Source: Ceratorhiza oryzae-sativae (taxonomy: Eukaryota; Basidiomycota; Agaricomycetes; Cantharellales; Ceratobasidiaceae). From it: a DNA stretch of 64,000 nt. Each line of letters opens with the position of its first letter. Position 1 is the first letter of the stretch. The notes under the pieces are model-generated. The model saw only the letters and a list, made by a program, of their open reading frames with translations, was not told the origin of the DNA and made no database searches. Of this stretch, positions 32,904-45,200 are shown in pieces. The position numbers and the translations under genes are program-made. The stretch is taken from NCBI GenBank assembly GCA_030998015.1, contig JARWMV010000031.1:107413-171412 (forward strand), in the 5' to 3' direction.

Positions 32904-35271
32904 CTAAAGCCCCAACTCAGTCAGCCACTCATCTTCTGCTTCAGTAGACATATGCAGGGCATGCATTGCCCTCTGTGAATAGCACTAAGAAGTTATTCAC
33001 ATGAGAAATCAGCATCAAAATCAATAACAAGAAACAAAAGGTCCAGCTGACCTTGATTCTTTGATCAATAGTGGCCAAAACTCGCCCAGCATGTGGATGT
33101 CCTTGCAAGTCCTGGATTTCCTTAATCACAGAACTTAGGGATGCAGCTTGTGTGGGTGACCAAGATCCAAGATCATCTGACAGCTTCTGCAGCTGATGTT
33201 TCAGTGTCTCCTGCAGTGACAGGTCTGGAACTCCATCCTTGTCAGTCACCTCAGGTTCACTTGCAGGGTTGTTGTAGTCTTCAGGAGCAGCTTCTGCTTC
33301 ACCATCACCATCTGCTTTACAGCAAATCCGCTTTGGTCTTGGGGGTTGAGTCTCCTCTGGGGCCATCACACCATCTGGCATAGCAAATTAGCAAATCTCA
33401 AACAGATACAAATTCTGTTGTCTTACCATTGTAGTCTGGAATATACTCAAGACTTGAGGATCGCCTCGTGTGCGACCTTGTTGAACTGGCCAGTTGACCA
33501 ATTCCTCCTCCTCCTCCTCCTGACCCTCTCCCTGCAGACCACTGTCTTGATCCCTTTGCCGCTTTTGCTGCAGTGCCTTGAGCAATGACTCTTTTTTTGC
33601 CTCAGGTAAGGCATTGAATACCTTTGGTACTCTTAGATTCTGGCCAATGAAAGGTGAGATTTTGAACATGCGCAGAATCTCCCACCATGTGCAGCTGGTC
33701 TTCACAAGCTCTTTATAATGCTGCAAACTGGCATCAACAGCTAGTGGGACTGAACAGGTTTTGAGATCTTGCAAAAGAATCTTCCTGTGCTGCCAAATGG
33801 AGTATATGATCTACTCATGTCACCTTCAGCCATCTTTCTCATGATTCAGAACTCAGACCCACAATACCTTGTGTGGGAAATTTGTAGTCTTCCCATCAAA
33901 CTTGTCACTGAGCACAGAACATAGGATGCCAAATGGATGGTCATCATTTCCAACATGTGCAGCATTGCTGGTGTACCTCTCCAAGGCCTTGCTACCAGCT
34001 GTAATGTTGATCACCTAGGGGGTTATCAGCCTTTGCCCACATGTTGGTTCCTTCCCAAAGTGCTCACATGTTGCATTATGCTATACATATCCTTCAATGA
34101 CCCAACTACTAGATCTGAAGTCAGGACAGAAGGCAAAAGAACCTATATGGCCAATGTACTAGTCATGCTCCATCACTATGATGCAGAGGCTCAGGCTCAC
34201 TGTTTCTGGAAATGTCCATCCATCACTTCCAGATGGATTCAGGAAAGTCACAAAATTTGGATTGCGTGACTTCACTCTGCGAAAGCTGCCTGAGCACCAC
34301 CAGGTAACTTGTTCCATGCATGGTCCTTTTTCTTCACTGCTTTCTCCAAGGAACCAAAGGTGCAGGCTGTTGCTGGCAGAGCCAATGCTTTGCTGGGAAC
34401 CTCAGGCTGTCCATCAACCAGCAGCTGGCACTGTTCTGCCATTTCATCCACTAGACATGCTACCAGCTAGATGCACACATTGTCATCATGATTTAGACCA
34501 TGGCCCTCAGACTTACCTTGAAGAAACGACCTTTGACTAGCTTTTTGCCCCATGAACCTGCATTGAATAGCCTGTGCATATTACAGTCCTGCAAGATTCG
34601 TGCAACCGATTCGGCCAGCTCATGAGATGTGACAAGGTTGGCCAGGCCACGGCGAGTTGATTCATTCAGGACAGAGCGGAGGATGCGAGATTGATTGATT
34701 TGATAAACTTCAAGGCTGATGCTCCTGTCTTGCTCAAGTTTCATCAGATTGTGCAATGCCAAGAACCGATTTGCATCAGAAGGGATAAGCCGGTGCTCCT
34801 CCTCATTGCTCATGTGCATGGATGCAATCAGCTCAGCAGGATAATGTTCAGCAAACCCTATTATTGTATAACATGCAGTGAGTCTCTGAACAATGCACCA
34901 AGATGTGAGTGATCACCTTGTCCATATACCTCAGCAATCCACCAGTGCTCCTCAGACCTCTCAAGAAGCTGACATGCTGCCACACGATGCTGACCATGGT
35001 ACACCAAGACCTTTATGCTTTCAGGGAGTATTGTAAGCTGCCCAGTCTTGTAAAGTGGGCAAATGGTGCTGTCATCCTCTAGCTGTTCAAGTAGGACCTT
35101 GATTGGATATGCTACTCTATCAATCCCCACATCCAAGAAGTGTTTATGCAGTGAAGCAACCCAGCCCCAATCAAGTTCACGCTGAAGTGGGTGACGTGAT
35201 ATTTGTTGGAGGGATACCCTATACAATCCCAGGAAGTGTTGTGCATGAGCCAAGGCAAGTGAGTCATCCAT
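32904..35271 (-). CDS. ParB/sulfiredoxin-fold-like protein of an accessory block
   Basis: ATG at 35271. Exon 1 (34917-35271) reads MDDSLALAHAQHFLGLYRVS and has a ParB-nuclease-like motif: PESIKVLVYHGQHRVAACQL, where GQHR sits at the GxxR position of the ParB/sulfiredoxin fold. Exon 2 (34517-34857) has EEEHRLIPSDANRFLALHNL and SRILRSVLNESTRRGLANLV. An exon from 34466 downward has VPSKALALPATACTFGSLEK; further exons include PSGSDGWTFPETVSLSLCII, then RVPKVFNALPEAKKESLLKA with a Glu-rich stretch and PPRPKRICCKADGDGEAEA. The last piece is MHALHMSTEAEDEWLTELGL with stop at 32904-32906. A frame change near 34270 is unexplained. Whether it has nuclease, CTPase or only DNA-binding activity is unknown. 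It is divergent from the Ulp1-like gene, with under 1 kb between them. Confidence 0.5.
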
Positions 35272-35678
35272 GTCCCTTTCAATACAACTTCAATGGAGGT
35301 ACAGGTTGGTTGCAAGATGTGTAATCTGGAGTGATGGTGGTCAGGAAAGATCTGAGATGTTGAAGGACAGCCAAGAGGGAGAAAATCCCAAAAAGGAATA
35401 GTCAGGGTTTTGTTCAGCCCGTGTTGCATCTAATTGCTGCTCCTTTCAACCATCACCACAACAAACCTCCTGCACTCTGAAGGCAGGTTTTTCTTTGCAT
35501 GTCCAAGTTAGTACAATGTGTTCTTGCTAGACTGAGGGCTGACATGATGATTATTAGGCAAATGCCATACATCTCACATGTGTGAGCTTTTGTCACATTG
35601 ATGTGAACATTTGAAGATGTCCTACTAACCTGTTGTTCACAACATCCTAGGTTATGGGATGCCTCACCAGTTTCAGCT

Positions 35679-38600
35679 GTGGCCTCAAGTCCTGTCTCAT
35701 CCCCAAACCCTGGATTGACATTGAGCACCTCATCTGCACATGCACCTTCCTCATCTCATTGCCTGACACCTGAGCCCTGTCAGTCTTGTAACATACCAAG
35801 CAAGCGCCCACTGCAAGATAGTGTTGATCCTCCCTCCAAGAAACAAATCTTTCATCAACTCATGTAAGTCTTTAAATCAGTTCATTTTTTTTGACTGACT
35901 AGTGTCACATGCAAGTACACCACTATCCAAATCTTGCTGTATTCTCCAGCAAGTAGCATCCTCAGCAGAGTATAGTAATTTTCAAACCCTGTGGTAACTG
36001 TTCCCTTACATTGTGGACAGGTCTCCTGCACAATCATTGCTGCAGGCCAGTCACTCTGTGTCTCAGATATGGAGTACTACACAACAGGTGTTTTCAAGGG
36101 GTGCTGGTATGGAGTCCAGGTAATTGTGCTACTCACTTGAGTCAAACCCAAAGTTGCAAGTAATCTCCAGTAGCCACATGGGCCATGTGAGGCTGCTTGG
36201 ATCATTGGGTTGTCTCAAACTATTTGACAGGCATGTTGACTTTGATCTTCCCCTAGCTCTCTGCCAAGTAGCCCACAGTTGCCAGTGGCCTCACCACCTA
36301 GCAGCCCAGCACATTCCTTGCTTGACAGCAATGCTGATTCAGTTCCTGGGGTTCCCCTCCATGAGCTTGTAGTCATCAGTGATGACTCTGATTCAGCAGA
36401 AGCTGTTTCTGTGTAGGTGGATCTCAGGGTATCTCACCATCCATTTTGCATTAACCATTGCTTCACTTGTTCCTTTCTATTCTAAATGTGATAATATGTC
36501 TGTTGCCCAGGATGCAAGCCAATAGTGATGAAGAGCAGGGCATGGAGACCTTGGGATTTGAGTAAGTCAAATGACCCCCTCAGTCTTGTCCCTTGATCTG
36601 TAAAACATGAAAGCAGGGACAAAGCAGAGAGCCTTTGCTCCAGCTGGGGCTTTTTTGGAGACCAGAGTCAACTGGGGGACACAGATGAAGAGATTGATGT
36701 TGTGGGTTGCTCTGATGATCAATCACAAGCTGAACTGTCCAAGACCCAAGTGAGTGCACTTTATATTTTGTGATTACATGTGTTCTTTCTTCCTTCATGC
36801 TGAGACACATTGTAGGGATGGATCATTCCACAACCAACCCCAGTTTCCCAGCCTCCTGCCCCTTGTAAATTGTCAGTGTCTGTGTTGCAACTTATGGATG
36901 AAGCTTATATGCATGGCACATGTGAAGTGATCCAGATGTGCTTGTTATTGAGAGCAGTTCTGAAGACCAGGAATCTGTTCATGGCCCAGACTCCTCCATG
37001 GACAAGTATGCTTAAGTTTTATCAGGTGATTGGTTGGTACTGAAAGTGATCTGGTTGTAGGTCCAAACAATCATCCTTGGAAGTATTGTATAACTGTCTG
37101 GATGACTGGAGCCAGAAGTGCAATTGGACTGAACTTGTGGAAAACAATCCACTTCATGATGCTGACACACACCCTCTGATGGCAGAACATGTGATGGACT
37201 TTGTGACTGCATATCTCACACACTGCAATACAGCAAGAACCAACCGAGGTACAGGGAAAATATGTTTGGTTCCAGCAGCATCTTCTGGAGCACTACTGGC
37301 CACCATGCAGAACAATGATACCTGGCTCTCAAAAGTGACATCAACTGGTGGGCCTGAGCTGCTCTCTCTGAGAGAGCTTGTGTGGCTTGATCTGGAGCCG
37401 CCAGCTCTGGTGTTGTTGCCGTATATCAATCACCTACAGGTCCATTCATACTTGGCCTTTGGCAGAGTGACTCAGGCAGTGACTGGCATATACAACATAC
37501 ACCTCCACCTCCTGGACTCTCTATCTCAGCCCTCAAGACGTGAGATTGAATCTCGGCTTGAGATGTTTACATCAATCCTGCGCTGTCTGGTGCCACAAAT
37601 CAATGGGCAAATCACTGGCTCTTACATGGGGATCCCTCAGTTCAGACAAGCTCCTGGGTCCACTGACTGTGGGTGGTTTGTCTGCCAGGCAGTGTCCGCC
37701 ATTGCTCATGGGCAGGAAGAGGCACTCAACCATCCATTATCAATTCAGACTGTCAAACAGAGGGTTCAGAATATCCTACTACAATGCAGGGATGGAGCAT
37801 TACATCAGGTTTGCATGGGACACAATCTTCCATCAGTGACCCTGCTGCACACACAATTTAGGCCACCCCCTTGGAAGGTTCCAACACGTGACCTCTACAA
37901 AGCGAAGCGGCCTGAGCATAAACCATGGATTGCACCAAAATATGAACGATCCCTTTCTGAACCACTTGGGGACTCTACACAAGAAGACCCTGGAGAGGGG
38001 TCATGGCAAGATATTTTTGGCCCACACCCTGATGTGGCGTTTCAGGAGGTCTCGGGAGAGGCGTTTGGAGGTTATCTTGATGCTGTCTCGCAGGGCAAAT
38101 ACACTCCACCACCAGGTCTTCTTGCTGATGTTGGGGCTAGGCTTCCTGGGAGTTTGATGGAGGCCCTGCTCCTGAACGGAGAGCATGATGCACTTCCTTG
38201 GGCACCTGATGCCTTGTCTGATATTGGAAGTGATGATGGTGGTCTTGAAGATGCGGCAGGCGGTGTGGGTCTTCCTAGATTCCTGTGTGGACTGCAGTCT
38301 ATCCCTGAGGGACGAGAAAGAAGTCATGCCATCCTGACTGGAGAACGTCTCAACCAGACACTATCACTGAACTGGACAAAAGACCAGGTTGAGCTACAAG
38401 AACAATGGCTCACTGCTGGTCTTGACGTTGACTCTCTGTCATTGACAGCTGAACATCCACAGTTCACATCCTCGGTAGTCTTTCACATGTACCCTCCTCG
38501 TTCCAGTACCCTCACAACAGACAATGGGCTCTCTGTAAATGTCAATGGGGAAGTTCTGAAACTGAGCCACAGTGAGTATCTCAGCCGACAGACACTGGTG

Positions 38601-40643
38601 CACATATACTCATACTGACTAAATGCACAGTTCCCAATTTCACCTTTGCTCACACTGGCTCACACAATCAATTTCGAATCAATATCTTCTTTCCAGCATA
38701 CAAAAAAGGCTTGAATGCTGGCAAGCGCTACGTGACTATGTTGAATGATGAGGACTCCAGTCTGTGGTGCAACTCCGTCCTGCTGCCTGCGTTGCATCAG
38801 GTAGAACTATTGTGTCCGCCTCAATATCGCCACGCAGCCACCACCTTGCGGCAGTCAGTGCCCAAATCTTACGAGCAGTCTAAACCTCGTGGCAGTATCA
38901 ACAGTGACTCATTCAAAGGCTTCCGAATGCTCCCGGAACTGTTCAATCTGCTGGTGCACTACTGCCGAAAGATTGTCAATTTCTTTCCACGTCTTGCCAA
39001 ATTTCGCAGCTTTTTCTTCCATATATTTGGGATGAACCTGAAAGCTGTTGGGCCAGAGACTGGCCGTGGCAATGGGAATGCACTCCTACACATATTGAAG
39101 CAATATCCCATTGTGGATTGGAGCCTTCAGAACCCACGGGATATAGCAGTTGACATAGGCCTCGAGATCAACGTTCTAGAAGAAAAGCTGCCAAATTCAA
39201 CTGATGGAGTTACTCTGCTCTGGCGACTGTCTGCTCTGGAGAAGCTCACTCCCTATGCATGGCGTCAAGCCCATGTGAACTCCTATGTTCACTCTCATGT
39301 CATTGGCGGGATATCGGTTGCACCACGTACATTGGTCCGTATGATGTTCTACTACATGCATGCTTACATGAAGGACAAGGTGGTCACGTATGAACATCGT
39401 GACTACTCCCACGGCGCTGCTTTTTCTCCCTTGGATGGCCTATCCCGAAGCCAACGTTACTCAAATGACATCCATCAGTTGCGTGAGCGGCTCAGGCGAT
39501 GGCTTGGATCTTTTGGTATACGGATTGAATGGCGATGTGGAGTTTGGGCTGCGAACGAGATTTTGCAGATGAATCCTCGGCTTTGGATTCGTCAATTTTT
39601 ACAATGTGATGCCATCGTATGTGCTTTTGCGTTTCTCAGTGGCTCTCTGTCCACAAAACCCTCATCTCATTATGTTCCGCCTTCTTCAGGTCGCTGTTCG
39701 GACCAAGCATGTTGTGCAGCTAAAGGTGGTACTGCTTGACTCATATTGTTGGTTCTTTTCTCAGCTCCAACAGCTTCCTGCCTCTGAGCGAGCGTCGGAA
39801 CCTGTGCTTCTTCTGGCCTCAGTGTTAACCTACCTTATCCACGGCTTGGTAAAGCGTCCCGACGAAATGAGCAGCTCTAGGTTCATGGCAAAGAGCTTAA
39901 ACATCGTTGCTAGAGCTCGGCAATTTGGGCTCGCCTCAGTCCCTGCCCGATGCTTATCCAGTGACCTCCTTGGCATGAGCCACACCATTACTTATGGCTC
40001 ATACAAGATTCTCAACTACACCGCTCGGAAGAATCCTGCCGGCGCTCGCTTGAAAACTAGCCGACTCCTTGACACCCGTCGGACAAGCGAAGGATATGAT
40101 AGCCCGGAGGATGACAATGCCGAGTCCATAATCCCTGCTTGTGTCATCGACGACGAAGAGCTTCGGGCCTGGGTCATGCAACTTGTCAACAACACAATGG
40201 CATCTTGGCTTTGGGGACGGATGAGTGGAGGCGACAAGTCTCAGTGTGCTCCCCGAAATTCATTCTGCAGGCCATTCCTGCTTGACAACTGGAATCAGTG
40301 CGTAGACCATGCTGTAAGATATTCAGTGCGCCCCTCTGCAACGGGTTATGGAAAGGTTGTCAGCAGCTTGTTCCCTCTCAATTGGGTGATGACCGATCAA
40401 GGGAAGGTTTGGGACACAATGCAAACCATGGTTCTTGAACCGATTCGCCAGCGACTATCCTCATTAAACCCCCAATCCCGAACAGAGTGCTCTCAGCGGA
40501 TCCGCGTTGAGATTTCCAGGGTCATGAAAACGTGGGAATATATACCGTGCATTCAGAAAGGAAGGGTTTGGAGCTACACTGGCACTGGTGCAACCAAGAA
40601 ATATATGTTGTATCGTAATCCTGTTTTTTCTACTCGCCGATGA
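35679..40643 (+). CDS. large protein with Ulp1 (C48)-like cysteine protease domain
   Basis: The recognisable exons are about 36930-37018, 37053-38571, 38697-39616, 39690-39725 and 39765-40643; earlier exons between 35679 and 36930 are uncertain, including the start. The protease-like domain has HLHLLDSL, then GIPQFRQAPGSTDCGWFVCQ, matching the Gln and catalytic Cys region of Ulp1/SENP peptidases; the histidine in LHLLD is the likely His of the triad. A long acidic linker follows. The intron at 38572-38696 joins LKLSH to YKKGLNAGKRYVTMLNDEDS, and the C-terminal ~600 residues (ALEKLTPYAWRQAHVNSYVH, MKDKVVTYEHRDYS, WVMTDQGKVWDTMQ, stop at 40641-40643) match nothing I know. Ulp1 domains are frequent passengers of fungal and other eukaryotic DNA transposons. 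No transposase motif was found here. Confidence 0.6.
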
Positions 40644-41028
40644 TATAAGATTGTTATGTGTACCTTAAGAAATCCGTATATACTACATTGCTCTATCTAT
40701 ATGACCTACGCTTCAAAGCAAATATGCCCGCCGAATGTCATTTATTGTGATGTGCCATTGGTGCTTTTGATGGATGTCTGATTATCCAAGTAGGCCGTTA
40801 TAGGCTACTCGGGCTGTAACTAGCACTACCCCACCAAAGGCACTTGTTAGGAGATAGAGAGAGGAAGTTGCGTGGAGGACACACCGAGATCTCTGCTCTC
40901 GTGACTGCATCAAGAAATTAATAAACTAATATATCTTATATTCCAGGCAATCAAAAGCAATCTTCCAAGAGAACACAGATGATATTGCATAATATCTCAG
41001 TTTCAGAAGAACCTGGAGTTGAGGCATT

Positions 41029-43427
41029 ATGTATGTTTGCAGATGTGATGGCAATCGGTTGAACTGTCATCTCTTCTTCACCACCACAACGATGTTTGTC
41101 CTGTCGAAGGATCGTTTCCTACGATACAGTCACATGATCTGCAGTGAATTACTAAGTACAGCCAAGATGACGTTCTTCTGTGGTGCAGGTGTCTCCACCA
41201 GCTCCGGAATCCCAGTGAGTTATCACTGGTCCCCAAACATTGGAAATCACTTTGTCCTGAGGCGTGAATAGGATTTCAGATCTAGTAATGGCCTCTATTC
41301 GCGGCGTTTTGAACACTCCGGAACTATCATTCAAGGTCGTGAGCTCTTCGACATAGCTACAACACAGGACAAAGGCAAAATCCCCATTTTAAACAAGGTT
41401 GCAACAGAGTTGCGAGTAGCCTGCCGGACTGCACCAGCTACGGCCTTTCACAGGATGATATATGCGTTGCACTGTCGAGGGCAGCTGCAACATGTCTATA
41501 CACAGAACATCGATGGGCTGCAAACGCGAGACTTCCCTGAGCTTATCCCCCATGTATGCGAGCTTCACGGCAGCAACCAGCGTGTGCGCTGCAACTTCTG
41601 CCGTACTATGTTTGATTTGGACTTGCAAGTGCTGGATGAAGAGTTTCTATCAACAGGACTTGTGCCATGCTCTGCATGCGTAACCGTAGGCAAGTCAACA
41701 CGTCAACAGTCCAAACTGCTAATCCATATACCATGAGCACACAGATCAAGAAGCTCGGGCACTGAATAAGCGATCGCGCACTGTTGGCTTTCTCGTACCA
41801 GATATTCTTTACAACGGTGAGACTGTCGACACGACCGTCACAGGAACTGGCCTAGCGGAAAGGCTTCAGGAAGACTCTACGATCGACCTACTCATCATCG
41901 TCGGAACCTCACTTAAAACACCAGGCGCGTTTCGGCTAGTGAAGCAAATGGCCCAACAGGCTCACAAATCAGGTGGAGTTGTATTTTACGTGGACAGAAG
42001 TGAGCCGAACAAGCAATTGGAGGCATTTGTCAACATGTACTTCCAGCTGGATATCGAAGTATGGGCATTGCTGGTTGTGCAACATTTCGAGCTCATGCAC
42101 AAAGTCTTCACATCGCAGCTGCAAGACCGGGTTCGTGTGGTTTGTAAACACACGAGCCGCTTCAAGCTTACAATTGTCATAGGTTACCAGAACCGGGCGT
42201 CTCACCATGTCAAATAGTGACGCAGCCTCAGCCGCACTCTCGGATGCAAACGGAAATCATCCTCATATGGCGTTCGACGATCCCTTTGTGCTATTGATTA
42301 TACACGAGCCTCAGGTGGAGAACCAAGTGGAGATTGTACAAGGCTTGCTTGCGTCAGCATTGAGCGCGCTTGGTATCATGGTACGGAGTTGAAAACATTT
42401 CGGGGCAGTCACTCACTCCCCTTTTCTCCTTGTTATCAGTGCAAATTTATACGTCAAAAAGTTGGTTGTTTTCATGATTTAACAAACTTACTAGAAGAAC
42501 GGTAAGAGGTTACTGCACCAGTTTTTCTCTGTCGTTCTGGTAACTGTCTTCTCCTCAAATCAGTCCCTTCCATTTGCTTGCAATATACCTAGTAACTTCC
42601 TGCAACCAATCCCAGCAGGTTGATCAATATTACGACAAGCAGATAAATTATGTGAGTGGGCTAGGGAATTGAACTCAACTGTTAACCCCACCAAGACCGC
42701 AGATGCTTTCTATGACTAGAAAGATTGCTCGCTCAACTCAATCCCTCATGCTGTCATGCAATGGCCTTGTTTTAGGCGACTTGGCGTTTCTGAGGTCTCG
42801 CTTTGTCTGCCAAAGACTTGACGATGAAGTGACTCGGTATGTCTATTTAGAATTATGTTGAACCTCTTGGTTGACACGACATATCGTAGAACTGGATACC
42901 TGCGAGAAATAGTTGCTTGCATCAATATCAGCAACCTTCCGGCTCTTAGTTTCTGTGAATTTGCAGCTTGGCTGGCCAAGCGCTGGGTCAATCAAGACAC
43001 TCACATATCATTGGGGCCTGTTCAAACTCTTGCCGAAGCGTGGTTGGCGGATGAGAACATGCACATCACCTCTCACTTGATATTCTTCTCAGCTTCCCGA
43101 CTGGGTAAAGTCTTACTTTCGGCCCCATGGGGGCACCAACCACTCGGACGACCATTGCCTGATATTAAAACATTCTGTAGCTGTGGGATTAGGACTCGTC
43201 ATGCAACTCCAAATCGCCATTGGCTTGTCACGCATACAGCGAATCGCGGACAGTTACTCATAGACGCAGCAGTTCGGGTGGCCTGTTCAAGTTGTGGATC
43301 GACATGGCACATTGACACTCGTTCGTTGAACGGGGTATTATTAGAAGCCCATGGGAGATTTGCTGTCGAAGCGTTATTATTTCACCATGTAGATCCGGCC
43401 GTACCTGAACCAAGTTGTCAAATGTGA
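41029..43427 (+). CDS. Sir2-family (sirtuin) protein with extra C-terminal region
   Basis: Exons 41029-41214, 41272-41685, 41738-42139 and 42183-~42379 give a sirtuin core: FFCGAGVSTSSGIP joined exactly to DFRSSNGLYS, then YTQNIDGLQ, ELHGSNQRVRC with catalytic His, two zinc pairs (CNFC and CSAC), PDILYNGE and LIIVGTSLKTPG, VFYVDRSEP. All NAD-binding and catalytic residues of an active deacylase or NADase are present. A splice at 42139/42183 carries the frame on into GRLTMSNSDAASAALSD and DDPFVLLIIHEPQVENQ. A further ~190-residue block (42855-43427) has ACINISNLPALSFCEFAAWL and two cysteine pairs (CSCG, CSSCG); its connection to the sirtuin is plausible but unproven. It lies 386 bp downstream of the Ulp1-like gene on the same strand. 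The start at 41029 is the first ATG; an earlier exon is possible. Confidence 0.75.
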
Positions 43428-45037
43428 TCCGCTGAATCATGCCATTCCAATTACGAGACGCTGCAGAATATCTGCACTTAAGTTACACGTATGCTCTCCC
43501 TTGTTCGGCCGGCAAATTCGCTCCACACAGCTTATTCTGAAAGCGGCTCAATTCGACTCACGTTTTGTGGTGATACTCTGGCCACTCTGGCACAGGGTAA
43601 TAATGGCAAAGAAAAGCAAATAGGTGATATATCGACGTCGTTTGCACTGCCTACAACCCAACATAAACCTAATCTACAAAAATGAAATTCTTCTCCTTGT
43701 CAACGGGGTCATCGGCCAGTTCCGACAAATCAGCCTGAGCTGGCCTTCCTGAAACATCTGCTACACCCGAGACAGATGATTGACAACTGGGAGCAGGTGG
43801 CCTTGTGTTGGATTGACGCACGAGTTTGGGCTGGTATTCCGCCGCAAGGACTTCAATGATATGTATACTCACAAGCACAGGGACTTACATCTTCAACACC
43901 CAACCAAGTTCGAAGATGATTCGGAACCGGCTTCCCTGACTTTTGGTAGAACTCCCGAAACATAACCTGGCCGGGAGGTATCTGTGTCAAGAGTGTGAGA
44001 TGGGTGTCCGGTTGCAGACTGGATATTGCTGACCTGTTTGACCTTGCCATTGTTGTTTGTAGATTGCCCAGCCGACTCGACACAGGATGGAGGTAACATG
44101 CTCGTAACTGGTTATTAGGGTGTAGTAGGCTGCTGGTAGGTCTGATTTTTCCATGTTCCAGCCTGCACTCTTCCCCATGCCAGTCTGGTCCCTCATGGCA
44201 TGCTAAGTGGGCAAGTTGCGTACTTTGTACCCATATGCTTCATGGCATTGGCTGCTGACAAATCACTTGGCTCTGCCACATGGCCACTTGATCTGTTAAG
44301 CACTGTCCTCTTTGCTTTCCAATCATGTTGGTAAAATAACACTGCCTCAATGGCAGAATAAAACTTGCACCCAGGTATCTAAGTACACTGCAAGCATAGA
44401 GTTGCGTACTTTGTACCACTCTACAGTGGGAGACCTGCTGCTGACCAAGCAGCATGGCTATGTGTAGTGGACCCTGTGGTGTGTCCCAGCCACTGAGCTA
44501 TGAGTAATCAGTCACTTCAAGCACTGTCCCTGAGTAACCTCAAGCCCTTACTTGTCCCTCCTGACTGGGTTGCATACAATGTATGCACACCACATGACAG
44601 CCCATACTATCATACAATGACAGTACAATGATTTGGAATAGTATTGTATCAGAGTTTTTGTTTTTTCTTGGCACCATACATGGCACAGTACCTTTTGCGT
44701 ACAAAGTACGCAACCTTGTTGGGAACCCAGCATGCTTTGTCATACTCTGCCTGACCCTAACAATATGACTGACACATGAGTGAGTTGTAGTCTGTGTGCA
44801 TACAAAGTACGCACTCAGTGCACTGTTCTGTTTTCCATGCAAGGCAGAATCACATCCTGATTACTGCTTTTTTAATGCTCCAAATTTGTTGATATTAATA
44901 TATGATAGACAGCCCAGTTATATCCAGCACCTGATTGAGGTGCTCTTGTGTTTGCGTACTTTGTACGCATTGCTGCCAGAGGCACGTTGCTTACTTAATC
45001 CATACAGAGTGAGGTCAGCCAAGCGTGTTGAAATCAG
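43428..45037. other. intergenic, rich in GTAC-N3-GTAC palindromes
   Basis: No gene recognised. The second half contains seven palindrome copies: intact ones at 44696-44712 (spacer AAA) and 44953-44969 (spacer TTT), a fully CpG-mutated but still symmetric copy at 44571-44587 (TGCATAC-AAT-GTATGCA), and half-degraded ones at 44217-44233, 44403-44419 and 44797-44813. The stretch runs straight into the TTAGG array of the PLE at 45038. Confidence 0.6.
44696..44712. promoter_or_regulatory. GTAC-N3-GTAC palindrome, representative copy
   Basis: TGCGTAC-AAA-GTACGCA: two perfect 7-bp arms around three bases. Other exact GTAC-N3-GTAC sites start near 25382, 25595, 44220, 44406, 44956, 50009, 50131, 52259, 58910, 59003, 59349 and 59977. 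Spacers differ (CCA, TTT, AAC, CCC, GGA, GTC, GCC, GGC) while arms are kept, as for a dimeric protein site. The type given here is tentative; the role is unknown. Confidence 0.6.
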
Positions 45038-45082
45038 GTTAGGGTTAGGTTAGGTTAGGTTAGGTTAGGTTAGGTTAGGTGG
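45038..45082. repeat. TTAGG telomere-like array
   Basis: About eight GGTTA units with one GGGTTA unit near its start, at the 3' end of PLE copy D. Shorter arrays occur at 26509-26524, 26676-26699, 49211-49226 and, degenerate, at 45688-45725. Confidence 0.85.
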
Positions 45083-45134
45083 AGCGAGGAGTCGTGAGTG
45101 CGAGCGGAGCGAGCACGAGCGGCGACGAGCGGAA

Positions 45135-45200
45135 GAAAGGCTAAGAACTCCTAGGTAATCACCCGGGAGAGACTTTCGTAGATACTCATCAGAGCCCTTC
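45135..45200 (-). ncRNA. hammerhead-ribozyme-like motif, copy D
   Basis: Identical in layout to copy C: stem I GAAGGGCT/AGCCTTTC, CTGATGA, stem II GTATCTAC, GAAA, stem III with CTCC/GGAG. It lies in the 3' region of the element that encodes the reverse transcriptase, which ties the motif to the retroelement. Confidence 0.65.
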
